Positions 41,652 to 51,160 of a stretch of DNA of 64,000 bases are shown here, piece after piece. Below the pieces are notes generated by a model. The model did not search any database and had not been told where the DNA came from. It saw only the letters and a program-made list of their open reading frames with translations. The translations under genes were made by a program, and so were the position numbers. Where the stretch lies: assembly GCA_902597895.1 (NCBI GenBank), contig CACJZM010000001.1, positions 15,001 through 79,000 on the forward strand. The letters are read 5' to 3'. This stretch comes from an uncultured Pelagibacteraceae bacterium (GTDB lineage Bacteria; Pseudomonadota; Alphaproteobacteria; Pelagibacterales; Pelagibacteraceae). The first letter of the stretch is position 1. Each line of letters opens with the position of its first letter.

Positions 41652-42338
41652 TCAAGATAAGTTTTTTAATTCATGAAATTTTTTGAGTCTTCCTAAAAAT
41701 AAGTTCTGATATATTTCTAATTCAGCTCCCTCAATTTTAAACTCTTGGAATAAAATATCTTTTGTACATAGTAAAATTATTCCTGCTTCCATTTTTGTTC
41801 CGTGAACTACATCATGAGCCAGAGTATAAGCTCCTAATTGTAAAAAGTAATCCTGTATATATGCACTTTTCTTAATTTTGTTTGCTTGTTTAAAATCTAT
41901 CACGACGCTTTTGCCTTGGTAAACTCCAATAAGATCAGCAGTTCCAGCATATTTTTCAGGATAAACAAGTGTTGTTTCAACTCCATATATTTCTTCTAGC
42001 TTTCCTTTGATACCTTTATCTATTATTTCCTTTGCCATATTTTTATATTTTTCATTACTTTCAAAAAAACTTTCATTAATACGTCCTCTCAAAAAATCCT
42101 CTAAATAAGAATGCATTGATGTACCTGTTGCTGATGCTTCATTTTTAATTTTATTAGCGACCGCAGGGCCTACACGTTCAATCCAATTTTTTAATGCTGC
42201 TTTATCTTCATCTGATTTAGTTTGCTGTAAGATAGAAGTAACGCTTGGAAGTTTTTGATTATTTACCAAGTATTTTCTTAATCCATCCTCAATTGATCTT
42301 GAGGATTTTGGATAGTTAAATTTATTATTCCAGATCAT
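41652..42338 (-). CDS. PD-(D/E)XK nuclease superfamily protein (MGME1/phage exonuclease-like)
   Basis: GTSMHSYLEDFL, YAGTADLIGVYQGKSVVIDFKQANK (D...DxK active site). Confidence 0.8.
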   Translation of the reverse strand: MIWNNKFNYPKSSRSIEDGLRKYLVNNQKLPSVTSILQQTKSDEDKAALKNWIERVGPAVANKIKNEASATGTSMHSYLEDFLRGRINESFFESNEKYKNMAKEIIDKGIKGKLEEIYGVETTLVYPEKYAGTADLIGVYQGKSVVIDFKQANKIKKSAYIQDYFLQLGAYTLAHDVVHGTKMEAGIILLCTKDILFQEFKIEGAELEIYQNLFLGRLKKFHELKNLS

Positions 42339-42339
42339 T

Positions 42340-43029
42340 TTAATTTTTAGAGAGCAATTTAATCAATTTTTTAAACCCTTTTTTGTTAGTACTTAGTTTG
42401 GAAACCATCATAGATGCTTGCGATTTTATAATTTGTCCATCTTTTAATATTCTTAGTTTATTTGCTTTTAATGTTTCTCCTGAACTAGTTATATCTGATA
42501 CTATCTCTGAAGTTCCAGTGAGTGGTGCTACTTCGGTACTTCCTAAACTTTTTATGAGTTTAAACTGTGTTACACCTCTTGAATATAAAAAATCTCTTGT
42601 TAAATTCAAATATTTTGTACTAACTCTTAATTTTTTCTTCTTTTTATCTTTAAATTCAAAAGCAATTTCTTCAAGATCAGCTATTGTTTGAACATCAATC
42701 CAATCATCAGGGATTGCAATTACTAAATTGGCTTTTCCAAATTCATACTTTTTAACAATTTTAATTTTATTTTGAATATTTTGTTCACTCTCTCTTAAAA
42801 GATCATAACCAGAAAAACCAATATCTAGAGAACCATCTCCCAAACTCTCTATAATTTCTCTTGCATGCAAATAAATAATTTTAATATTTTTTTTTCCAGA
42901 AATATATCCTACTAAATCCCTCTTGCCTTTTTCAGATGATAATTTTAATTTCATTTTTTTAAAAATATTTAAAACATCATTTCTAAGTCTGCCTTTACTT
43001 GGTATTCCAATTTTAATTAAATTACTCAT
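42340..43029 (-). CDS. hisG: ATP phosphoribosyltransferase, catalytic subunit (short form)
   Basis: IGIPSKGRLRNDVLNIFKK, LDIGFSGYDLL, SDITSSGETLKAN; start set at MSNLIKIG. Confidence 0.93.
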   Translation of the reverse strand: MSNLIKIGIPSKGRLRNDVLNIFKKMKLKLSSEKGKRDLVGYISGKKNIKIIYLHAREIIESLGDGSLDIGFSGYDLLRESEQNIQNKIKIVKKYEFGKANLVIAIPDDWIDVQTIADLEEIAFEFKDKKKKKLRVSTKYLNLTRDFLYSRGVTQFKLIKSLGSTEVAPLTGTSEIVSDITSSGETLKANKLRILKDGQIIKSQASMMVSKLSTNKKGFKKLIKLLSKN

Positions 43030-43867
43030 ATTTATATTCTTTAATTTCATTCTTAAAAATTTCATTCATTTGATATAATAAATTTTTATCAAGAATATTT
43101 TTATAATTGTTCTTTATTCCTAAATTAAAAAATTTAATTTTTTCATTAGTGCCTTTTTTGTTAATAGCTTCAGGAAAACCTGAGGTATCCTCTTCTTTTT
43201 TTAATTTATCGAAACTACAATTTTCAATACATTTTTTTGCTTTTTCTTTATCTATTAAACTTGAATCTTTTCTTAAATTTTTAATAAATTCTAAAATACC
43301 TATGAATGTTTCATATGTTTCTAGTTCTAGATCTTCATATTTTACTAAATATACTGGAAAGGACTTATGATTTAACCAGGATTTATGGTTGAGGCTCCAA
43401 GATAGTAAAGGTTGAAAACCAATATATCTGTTATCTATTTTGGAGACTATTCCTCTTTTCTCATCTATCATAAATTTTAGAGCATCTTCTTTGCTAATTT
43501 GATAATGTGTAGCTAGAGAAGTAATAACATTTCTTGGATCTCTAATTAAATAAATTGCCCCTAAAGTATTCTGTGAGTTTGTAAAAGTATAATTATTTAT
43601 TTTACAAAATGCGTTGTGAGTTTTTAAAAATTTTAATTTTTTTGATTCATTAATTTTTTCTTGTTCTCTAATCCAATACTTTGCAGTATCCTCAGGATTT
43701 TCAAATTTATCATCATAACTTTTAAAATTATTTTCACTTGGAAATGAATTTATATTTTTTAACAAATTAAAATTAAATGTTCCGTCAACTGAAAAGAAGT
43801 AACTACAAAGTAAAGATCTGAGCCATGTATTACCACTTTTAGGATATGATGCAATCCAGATAATCAT
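43022..43867 (-). CDS. Sulfotransferase domain-containing protein
   Basis: PAPS-binding YPKSGNTWLRSLL (5'PSB) and YLIRDPRNVITSLATHY (3'PB). Confidence 0.9.
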   Translation of the reverse strand: MIIWIASYPKSGNTWLRSLLCSYFFSVDGTFNFNLLKNINSFPSENNFKSYDDKFENPEDTAKYWIREQEKINESKKLKFLKTHNAFCKINNYTFTNSQNTLGAIYLIRDPRNVITSLATHYQISKEDALKFMIDEKRGIVSKIDNRYIGFQPLLSWSLNHKSWLNHKSFPVYLVKYEDLELETYETFIGILEFIKNLRKDSSLIDKEKAKKCIENCSFDKLKKEEDTSGFPEAINKKGTNEKIKFFNLGIKNNYKNILDKNLLYQMNEIFKNEIKEYKYE

Positions 43868-44910
43868 GATAAATTAATCGCTGCCCCTACTGCAGGAACT
43901 TTTTTTATTGCTCCAAGATCTGAAATTAAATTGTCATATCTGCCACCATTGATTTCTATATTATTTGATCTATTTTTAATATTAATCCTAAAAACCATAC
44001 CGGTGTAATATTCAAGCTCCCTTCCAAATGAGGATGAAAACTTTATATTCAACTTTTGATATTTATTTTTAGTAATGGGAAAATAATTTTTTTCTACTCT
44101 TAAATTTATTTTATTCTTTTTAAAAAAATTATTTAATTTAAGTGCTGCTTTATCTATTGGACAATTTATATTTAAAAATTCTTTAATAATTTTAGATACA
44201 TTTCGTCCCTTTTTGGTTCTTCTTGGATCCTTAATTTTATTATCAAACCTTTGAAGTATTTCATCAACAGTCCTACCAGAAATCATTTTTGATTGATTTT
44301 CATTTAACATTTTTTTGTATCTTTTCTTATCTATCTCAACAACTGTTGGATCAACATCAGAATTTGTCTCTAATCTTTTTAATAAATCGTTGAAGTATTT
44401 TTCCCTCCAAAAATGTCTCTGAAGACGTAATCTCCACCTTTTTGGAATATCAAGTTTATTTAAAAGCACTTTAAATATTTCTACATTTCCAACCGTTAAA
44501 CTTCCAGTTTTGTATCCAAAATTCTTTATTGATTTAATTGAGGTCTCTAAAATATTTTGATCATCTTTTTTTTCATTTTTTGAACCTATAATTTCAAAAC
44601 CAATTTGATTTCTTATAATTGAATTTTTTTTATTAAATGTTTTCCTAAAAGCCTGTCCCTGATAACAAACTTTTTCTGTATCTGTGGTTTTTCGACTTAG
44701 ATATCTAATGCAAGATGCAATGGTTAAATCTGGTCTTAAACATAATTCTTTACCTTTTTGATCATTAAAAGAGAATAAAAATCTTTTAAAAGTTTCACCT
44801 GATCTTTCAACAATATGATTTGCCTCTATTACTGGAGGTAAATCAATATATTTAAAGCCTTTAGATTTTATAGATCTAAGGATGCTTTCAGATAATTTTT
44901 TTGACTTCAT
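43864..44910 (-). CDS. hisZ: ATP phosphoribosyltransferase regulatory subunit
   Basis: HisRS-like fold (LCLRPDLTIASCIRYL, YYTGMVFRI) adjacent to short hisG and hisS. Confidence 0.88.
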   Translation of the reverse strand: MKSKKLSESILRSIKSKGFKYIDLPPVIEANHIVERSGETFKRFLFSFNDQKGKELCLRPDLTIASCIRYLSRKTTDTEKVCYQGQAFRKTFNKKNSIIRNQIGFEIIGSKNEKKDDQNILETSIKSIKNFGYKTGSLTVGNVEIFKVLLNKLDIPKRWRLRLQRHFWREKYFNDLLKRLETNSDVDPTVVEIDKKRYKKMLNENQSKMISGRTVDEILQRFDNKIKDPRRTKKGRNVSKIIKEFLNINCPIDKAALKLNNFFKKNKINLRVEKNYFPITKNKYQKLNIKFSSSFGRELEYYTGMVFRINIKNRSNNIEINGGRYDNLISDLGAIKKVPAVGAAINLS

Positions 44911-46282
44911 CTATTAATTTCTCTTTAGGAATGGTTTTGCTATTTTCACCCTTCTGTCCCTGAAGGTTCTTTATTGTAATTGTTTTGTCATTAAATTCAT
45001 TTTCACCGCAGATTATAGCTACTGGTAATTCTCTCTTATTTGCTAGAGTCAGTTGTTTGCCAAGGTTTTTTTTGCTATCTAAAAATATTTCAGAGTTGAT
45101 ATTATTTTCCCTTAAAATATTTAATATTTCATAGTAATTTTTCAAATATTTTCTATCCATTACACAAACCATTACTGGTTTCTGTTGTTCCATTGAAATC
45201 TCATCAAATTGCATCATAGCAAATAAAAGACGGTCTACACCAAAACTAATACCAGTTCCTGGTACATCAACTCCTTTAAATCTTGATATCAATTTTGCAT
45301 AAGCTCCTCCTGAACAAATACTTCCTATATCTACTTTTTTACCTTTGTTATTAGTAACTTCAAAATTAAGATTGGTTTCAATAATAAATCCATCGTAATA
45401 AGCTAATCCTCTAACTATTGTAAAGTTAGTTTCCACTTGATCTTTGTAAGGTCCCATAGCAAGTATTTCAAAAAAATCTTCTAATTCTTTAATGCCTTCT
45501 TGAGATAGTTGGTTTTTTAAATTGTTTTTTAATTCTTTTAAATCTTTAATCTTTAAAAAATTTAAAATTTTAGATGCTTGTTCATCATTTAAATTAGCAC
45601 CTTTAGTAACAGCCCCACTTGAATCTTTTCTTTCCTTTTTAAGTAAATCTTCAACACCTTTTAAACCAAAACCTGGTTTATCAAGTTTATCGATTGCCCT
45701 TATTACCTTTAATTGTTTTTCCTCTGGGATATTTAAATCATTAATTAAACCTTGAATTATTTTTCTATTACTTACATTGATACTAAATTGTCCACTTTTT
45801 AAACCACAATCTAATAAGGTACTTGAAACTAAATTACATAACTCAACATTTGCTTGTGACGGGTCTGCGTTTCCAATTATGTCAAAGTCAGCTTGTGTAA
45901 ATTCCCTAAATCTTGCATTGCCAGGCTTTTCATTTCTAAAAACATTTTGAATTGCATAACGTTTATAAATTGAAGGAAGTTCTTGATTATTTTGAGCAAC
46001 GAATCTCGCTAAAGGACTGGACAAATCATAACGTAACGTAATGTTTTTATCTCCATCCCTAAATGAAAATACATCAGAAATAGCATTATCTTGATCTTCA
46101 CTTAAAAAAGTTCCTATATTTTCACTTACTTCAAAAGAAGGTGTTTCAAGAGCGTCTGCTCCAAACTTAATAAAGTTTCTCTCAATTGCTTTTAAAAGCT
46201 TTTTTTTGAGTAAAATTTTCTTGCCCCACCTATCTTCAAATCCTGATGGTAAACTTGGTATTAATTTTTTATCTTTATTCAT
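44888..46282 (-). CDS. hisS: Histidine--tRNA ligase
   Basis: SGFEDRWGKK, LRYDLSSPLARFVAQN, GTGISFGVDRLLFAM; start set at MNKDKK because the longer ORF runs through tRNA-His. Confidence 0.95.
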   Translation of the reverse strand: MNKDKKLIPSLPSGFEDRWGKKILLKKKLLKAIERNFIKFGADALETPSFEVSENIGTFLSEDQDNAISDVFSFRDGDKNITLRYDLSSPLARFVAQNNQELPSIYKRYAIQNVFRNEKPGNARFREFTQADFDIIGNADPSQANVELCNLVSSTLLDCGLKSGQFSINVSNRKIIQGLINDLNIPEEKQLKVIRAIDKLDKPGFGLKGVEDLLKKERKDSSGAVTKGANLNDEQASKILNFLKIKDLKELKNNLKNQLSQEGIKELEDFFEILAMGPYKDQVETNFTIVRGLAYYDGFIIETNLNFEVTNNKGKKVDIGSICSGGAYAKLISRFKGVDVPGTGISFGVDRLLFAMMQFDEISMEQQKPVMVCVMDRKYLKNYYEILNILRENNINSEIFLDSKKNLGKQLTLANKRELPVAIICGENEFNDKTITIKNLQGQKGENSKTIPKEKLIDEVKKII

Positions 46283-46286
46283 TTTT

Positions 46287-46361
46287 TGGTACCCTGGCTT
46301 GGGATCGAACCAAAAACTAAAGTTCCACAAACTTTCGTGATAACCATTTCACCACCAGGGC
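46287..46361 (-). tRNA. tRNA-His (GTG)
   Basis: GCCCTGGTGGTGAAATGGTTATCACGAAAGTTTGTGGAACTTTAGTTTTTGGTTCGATCCCAAGCCAGGGTACCA; cloverleaf with anticodon GTG, A73 and encoded CCA; next to hisS. Confidence 0.93.
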
Positions 46362-46416
46362 CTATATTTATTTTATACTAATTGTTGTTAAATTAAAATT
46401 TTTAAATAATTAAATA

Positions 46417-46433
46417 GCTAGCGAGCAGCCAGC
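46417..46433 (-). terminator. Hairpin GCTGGC-TGCTC-GCTAGC followed by TATTTAATTATTT on minus strand
   Basis: 6-bp stem-loop followed by an AT-rich run. Confidence 0.35.
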
Positions 46434-46528
46434 ATGGAAATGATGTCTGTGAGTTTTTCTTGTTCTTTTAAAATATTTAATCATTGGGAGCTAAATAGCA
46501 TTAAATTAAATTATTGCAAGTATCATTT

Positions 46529-46575
46529 GTATAGGAATTAATAAAGCTTAAAAGAAAGCTTTAAAATCCCTATAC
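46529..46575. terminator. Long hairpin downstream of csp
   Basis: gtataggaattaataaagctt...aagctttaaaatccctatac, about 20-bp near-perfect inverted repeat; follows the csp stop. Confidence 0.6.
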
Positions 46576-46592
46576 AATTATTTGAATTAGAA

Positions 46593-46802
46593 TTAAGAGG
46601 TTTTTTGCAGTTTTACTGCGGAAGGACCTTTATCTCCATCTTCAACTTCAAATGTAAGTTCGTCACCTTCGTTTAAGTATCTTAAACCTGCATCTCTTAC
46701 AGCTGAAGCATGCACGAATACATCTTTTTCTTTATCTTCTCGTTCAATGAAACCATAACCTTTTTTTCCATTAAACCATTTTACTTTACCTTTTAGACTC
46801 AT
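46593..46802 (-). CDS. Cold-shock protein (CspA family)
   Basis: [31 protein letters not shown]. Confidence 0.97.
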   Translation of the reverse strand: MSLKGKVKWFNGKKGYGFIEREDKEKDVFVHASAVRDAGLRYLNEGDELTFEVEDGDKGPSAVKLQKTS

Positions 46803-46830
46803 TTTACTCTTTCTTTTATTGTTAGTACTT

Positions 46831-46847
46831 AAGCTAATTATTAGCTT
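46831..46847. promoter_or_regulatory. Palindrome AAGCTAAT-T-ATTAGCTT in the csp 5' region
   Basis: Perfect 8-bp arms 30-45 nt upstream of the csp start. Confidence 0.4.
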
Positions 46848-46912
46848 GGTGACTTGTTAATAGATTTTAAAATTTATTGCAAGTTTATAATTGTTTAAAA
46901 AATGCTTATTAA

Positions 46913-46987
46913 GGTGGGTCCCCCTGGAAACGAACCAGGTCCTAACGCTTTTCAGGCGTTCGTGCGCACCAGCTACACCAGAGACCC
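46913..46987 (-). tRNA. tRNA-Phe (GAA)
   Basis: GGGTCTCTGGTGTAGCTGGTGCGCACGAACGCCTGAAAAGCGTTAGGACCTGGTTCGTTTCCAGGGGGACCCACC; cloverleaf with anticodon loop CTGAAAA. Confidence 0.85.
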
Positions 46988-46993
46988 AATAAC

Positions 46994-47209
46994 TTAAAAT
47001 CTAAATATAATTCTTCCTTTGGTCAAATCATAAGGAGTTACTTCAACTGTAACATTGTCTCCTTGCAAAACTCTAATACGATTTTTTCTTAATTTCCCTG
47101 CTGCGTGTGCAGTTATTATATGATCATTCTCTAACTTAACTCGAAACATTGCATTTGGAAGGAGATCTATAATTTTTCCTTTGAATTCAAGTGTATCTTG
47201 TTTTGCCAA
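46994..47209 (-). CDS. infA: Translation initiation factor IF-1
   Basis: [51 protein letters not shown]. Confidence 0.97.
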   Translation of the reverse strand: MAKQDTLEFKGKIIDLLPNAMFRVKLENDHIITAHAAGKLRKNRIRVLQGDNVTVEVTPYDLTKGRIIFRF

Positions 47210-47220
47210 ATTTAACCTCT

Positions 47221-48471
47221 TTACATTCTAGATTTAATACTTTGAGTATGAGCAAATAGTTTTTCATACTCAGAGAGTTTTATAGCTTGATTCCCAATTT
47301 TTTCTACCCCTAATTTACTAAGAGTAACAATAGAAATTTTTTTAATAAATTCGTTTATACTTAAACCTGAACTGAATTTTGCGCTTCCACTTGTGGGAAG
47401 AATATGATTGGTTCCAACGGTGTAATCACTTAAGCTCATTGGCGTATACTTGCCCATACAGATACTACCAACATTATATATTTTATTTAAATATTTTTTG
47501 TAATTCTTTACATTAATTTCTAAGTGTTCTGGGGCAATTAAGTTTATTGTATTTATAATTTCTTTATCATTTTTAATTATTATATTTATTCCATGATTTT
47601 TAAGAGATCGATTGGCTATTCTTTTTCTAGGTAATGACTTTATTATTTTTTTTATAGCAAGATTTACTTTTGGTAATATTTTCTTATCTTTTGTTAATAA
47701 AATACATTGGCTATTTGGATCGTGCTCTGCCTGTGAAACTAAAGAAGTGGCAATTTGATTTATGTCAGTAAATTTGTCAGCAACTACACATATCTCAGAA
47801 GGTCCTGCAAACATAGACTCTGTTCCAACAATTTTGCCTGATATTTGTCTTTTAGCTTCAGCAACAAATTTATTTCCAGGCCCAACTATTTTATCAACAT
47901 TTTGAATATAAGCTAGGCTAGCTATAGCTTGTGCTCCGCCCATAAAGTATATTTCTTTGATGCCAACTTTTTTAGCAGCATACATTACTGCTGGATCAAG
48001 CTTTGGAGTTGCAAGAATGATTTTTTTTACATTTGACACCTTTGCAGGTATTGCATTCATTAACAGAGAAGATGGTAGATTTGCAGGTACATAAATTCCA
48101 ACAGTTTGTATCGGAACTAAATTGTACTGAAGTTTATTTTTATATTTGTCTAAGTAATAAATATTTTTTAAATTTTTTTTCTGTAGCATATGAAACTTCA
48201 TTATTCGATTATAAGCAAAATCTATAGAGCTTTTAATTTCTCTATTAAGATTTTTTACAGATTTGTTGATTATTTTTTTTGGTAATGTAATTCTTGCATT
48301 TTTACTATATTTAATCTCATATTTTATTAACGCTTTTTTTTTTTGTTTTTTAATATCTGCTATTATTCTTGATACTTTTGTGAAATTAGCTGTATCTAAC
48401 TTCCTTCTGCGATCTAAAATTGTTTTAAGTTTTTTATAGTAATTTGATGTTTTGCTATCAATTTTTATCAT
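47221..48471 (-). CDS. hisD: Histidinol dehydrogenase
   Basis: [39 protein letters not shown]; start set at MIKIDSK. Confidence 0.94.
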   Translation of the reverse strand: MIKIDSKTSNYYKKLKTILDRRRKLDTANFTKVSRIIADIKKQKKKALIKYEIKYSKNARITLPKKIINKSVKNLNREIKSSIDFAYNRIMKFHMLQKKNLKNIYYLDKYKNKLQYNLVPIQTVGIYVPANLPSSLLMNAIPAKVSNVKKIILATPKLDPAVMYAAKKVGIKEIYFMGGAQAIASLAYIQNVDKIVGPGNKFVAEAKRQISGKIVGTESMFAGPSEICVVADKFTDINQIATSLVSQAEHDPNSQCILLTKDKKILPKVNLAIKKIIKSLPRKRIANRSLKNHGINIIIKNDKEIINTINLIAPEHLEINVKNYKKYLNKIYNVGSICMGKYTPMSLSDYTVGTNHILPTSGSAKFSSGLSINEFIKKISIVTLSKLGVEKIGNQAIKLSEYEKLFAHTQSIKSRM

Positions 48472-48859
48472 TAATTCTTTGATCCTCAAGTGTAACTTCA
48501 ATTATTTCTGCGATAAGAGTTATAATTATATTATTTAAAAATAACAGTGTTATTTCATAATTTTCTTCCTTCTTGAAAAGATTAATTGAAATTAATTCAA
48601 TGATTTTATCGTTATTATTTTGATTTATATTCTTTGATTTAGAGGCGTTAATGTACTCAAATTTTAGAATACTATTAATTTTTTTTTCTTTTTTACTGCC
48701 TTCTTTATTAAATCTTTCTATTAATAATAGGAAAATCTGATTGTTTTTTAAAAATTTAATATCACTAATTTTTATTTTAGATTCTGAGCAAATTGCTGAA
48801 ATGGTATTTAAACCCTGTTGGTCTTTTGCAATTATTTTTTTTAGGAACTTACTTGCCAT
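48458..48859 (-). CDS. DUF2948 family protein
   Basis: Small protein between murA and hisD, the alphaproteobacterial context of DUF2948. Confidence 0.7.
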   Translation of the reverse strand: MASKFLKKIIAKDQQGLNTISAICSESKIKISDIKFLKNNQIFLLLIERFNKEGSKKEKKINSILKFEYINASKSKNINQNNNDKIIELISINLFKKEENYEITLLFLNNIIITLIAEIIEVTLEDQRINDKN

Positions 48860-50121
48860 TAAGTTAATCTTTTAATTTTTACTCCTACTTTTTGCAATTT
48901 CTTTTCAATTTTTTCATACCCTCTATCCAAATGATAAATTCTATTAATTGTTGATTTGCCTTTAGAGACTATTGCAGCTAATACTAATGCTACAGAAGCT
49001 CTTAAATCACTCGACATTAGCTCAGCTCCTATAAACTGTGTATTTCCCGCAATGATTGCCCTGTTCTCTTTAATTAAAATTTTAGCTCCTAGTCTTCTTA
49101 ATTCAGCGACATGCATAAATCTATTTTCAAAAATACTTTCAGTTATTGAGCTTCGTCCTTTAGCTTTGCATAATAAAACCATGAATTGGGCCTGTAAATC
49201 AGTGGGAAAATTTGGATATTCCTTAGTAATTATACTATTAATATTTTTAATATTTTTAGGTCCCTTAATATGAATTTCATTTTTTGATGTTTTAATTTTA
49301 GCACCAGTTTTTTTTAAAATATTAATTTCAGTCTGAATAATTTTAGGGTTGAAATTTTTTATCTTTAAATCTCCATTTGAAATTGTTGCTGCTACACAGA
49401 ATGTTCCAGTTTCAATTCTGTCACCCATTACTGAATATCTAGTTTGATTTAAAGATTCAACTCCAATAATTTGGCACGTTCTTTTTCCAACCCATTTGAT
49501 TTTTGCTCCTCCTGAATTAAGGAAATTTGTTAAATCTTTAATTTCAGGTTCAATAGCACAATTTTTAAGAGTGGTTTTGCCTTTAGCGAGACAGGCAGCT
49601 ATAATTGTATTTTCTGTAGCTCCTACACTTATCTTAGAAAATTTAATTTGAGTACCCTTAAGCTTACCTTTTGAACTTGCGTGTATGTAACCTTTTTTAA
49701 TTTCATATTTCATACCAAGTTTTTTAAGAGCATTTAAATGAAAATTTACTGGTCTAGCTCCTATTAAACAACCACCTGGGAGAGACGTAATTGATTTATG
49801 ATATTTTGAAATCATCGGCCCCAATACTAAAATACCTGCTCTCATGGTTTTGACTAATGAATAAGAGGCAAGATATTTTGAATTTTTAATACGAGATATT
49901 CTTACAGTTTTTTTATTATTATAAATTTGAATGTTTGAACCAAGAGATTTCAATAGATTAAGCATTGTATCAATATCTTTTACCCTTGGTAAATTTTCAA
50001 TTACTACAGCGTTATCAAAAAGAAGAGTTGATGCTAAAATTGGTAGGGCAGCATTTTTAGAACCTTGAATGTTGATCTGTCCTTTAATTCTACAAGGACC
50101 ACTAATCAAAAATTTATCCAT
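48859..50121 (-). CDS. murA: UDP-N-acetylglucosamine 1-carboxyvinyltransferase
   Basis: [49 protein letters not shown]. Confidence 0.96.
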   Translation of the reverse strand: MDKFLISGPCRIKGQINIQGSKNAALPILASTLLFDNAVVIENLPRVKDIDTMLNLLKSLGSNIQIYNNKKTVRISRIKNSKYLASYSLVKTMRAGILVLGPMISKYHKSITSLPGGCLIGARPVNFHLNALKKLGMKYEIKKGYIHASSKGKLKGTQIKFSKISVGATENTIIAACLAKGKTTLKNCAIEPEIKDLTNFLNSGGAKIKWVGKRTCQIIGVESLNQTRYSVMGDRIETGTFCVAATISNGDLKIKNFNPKIIQTEINILKKTGAKIKTSKNEIHIKGPKNIKNINSIITKEYPNFPTDLQAQFMVLLCKAKGRSSITESIFENRFMHVAELRRLGAKILIKENRAIIAGNTQFIGAELMSSDLRASVALVLAAIVSKGKSTINRIYHLDRGYEKIEKKLQKVGVKIKRLT

Positions 50122-50680
50122 TTTTTTTTATTTTTGCTACCTGTATAGTTGTCTGTCCCTGATACTTACCATTTTTAGATTTATATGTTGTCTCGGGAGG
50201 ACTATCTGATTTAAAAAATAAAAATTGAGCTATTCCCTCATTTGAATAAACTTTTGCTGGATTTGGAGTAGTATTTGATAACTCAATCACGATATTACCT
50301 TCAAACTCATTTTCTATAGGAGTTACATTGCAAATTATACCTGTTCTAGCATATGTGCTTTTGCCAACACAAATGCATAAAACATCATTCGGAATTCTAA
50401 AATACTCTATAGTCTTTGCTAATACAAAAGAGTTAGGAGGAATTATACAAAAAGGTCCTTTTCTTTCTATAAAATTATCATCTGAAAAACTTTTTGGATC
50501 TACTAATGATGAATTAACATTTGTAAATATTCTATATTCATCAGAAATTCTTACATCATACCCCATACTACTTAAACCATAAGATATTTTACCTTCTGAG
50601 ACTTGATGATCTAAAAATGGTTCAATCATATTATGTTCTTTACACATTTTTTTTATCCAGGTATCCGGTTGAATTGACAT
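50114..50680 (-). CDS. dcd: dCTP deaminase
   Basis: [40 protein letters not shown]. Confidence 0.95.
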   Translation of the reverse strand: MSIQPDTWIKKMCKEHNMIEPFLDHQVSEGKISYGLSSMGYDVRISDEYRIFTNVNSSLVDPKSFSDDNFIERKGPFCIIPPNSFVLAKTIEYFRIPNDVLCICVGKSTYARTGIICNVTPIENEFEGNIVIELSNTTPNPAKVYSNEGIAQFLFFKSDSPPETTYKSKNGKYQGQTTIQVAKIKKNG

Positions 50681-50682
50681 TA

Positions 50683-50787
50683 TTATTTTTTATTTTTTTT
50701 TTGCTTTTTTTGAAAAAGTTTTCTTTTTCTTAAATTTTTACGCATAGCATTTTCTAATTTACTTAATTTATCTTTTGTACTTTTCAT
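50683..50787 (-). CDS. 34-aa highly basic small protein (not in the supplied ORF track)
   Basis: Manual translation [34 protein letters not shown]; fits between dcd and the 66-aa ORF. Confidence 0.6.
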   Translation of the reverse strand: MKSTKDKLSKLENAMRKNLRKRKLFQKKQKKNKK

Positions 50788-50792
50788 AATAA

Positions 50793-50993
50793 TTATTTTT
50801 TATCTGGATTTGTAAGATGATCTAATGTGATTACTTGATCCAATGGGATAGATTGGTCTTGGTCTTTCTCTTTTAAATTTCCAGACTTTGCTTGTTTCTT
50901 TGCTCTTTTTTCAGCAAGTTTTTTTTCACGTTTAGCTTGCTTCTCCATAGCCTTTGCCCCACGTGTACTTTTATAATCGTAGTGAATTCCCAT
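50793..50993 (-). CDS. Conserved hypothetical, Lys/Ala-rich 66 aa
   Basis: MGIHYDYKSTRGAKAMEKQAKREKKLAEKRAKKQ. Confidence 0.7.
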   Translation of the reverse strand: MGIHYDYKSTRGAKAMEKQAKREKKLAEKRAKKQAKSGNLKEKDQDQSIPLDQVITLDHLTNPDKK

Positions 50994-51086
50994 AGCATTT
51001 CCTTAGTTAGATATAACCTATTTTTAAAAAAAAAAAATGGCAATAATTTGAAAAATTATTATTTATACACTAAATTTGTTTTTTTT

Positions 51087-51160
51087 GCCCCTATAGTTAA
51101 ATGGCATAACGTGACCATGGTAAGGTTAAGTTTCAAGTTCGATTCTTGGTGGGGGCACCA
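51087..51160 (+). tRNA. tRNA-Thr (GGT)
   Basis: GCCCCTATAGTTAAATGGCATAACGTGACCATGGTAAGGTTAAGTTTCAAGTTCGATTCTTGGTGGGGGCACCA; anticodon GGT, encoded CCA. Confidence 0.92.

Noticed and set aside
46283-46330. hisS starting at 46330 (MWNFSFWFDPKPGYQK...)
   Set aside because: Those codons are the complement of tRNA-His; start reassigned to 46282.
51015-51040. Poly-A/T runs as functional elements
   Set aside because: Homopolymer runs are common throughout this AT-rich genome; no positional or structural support.
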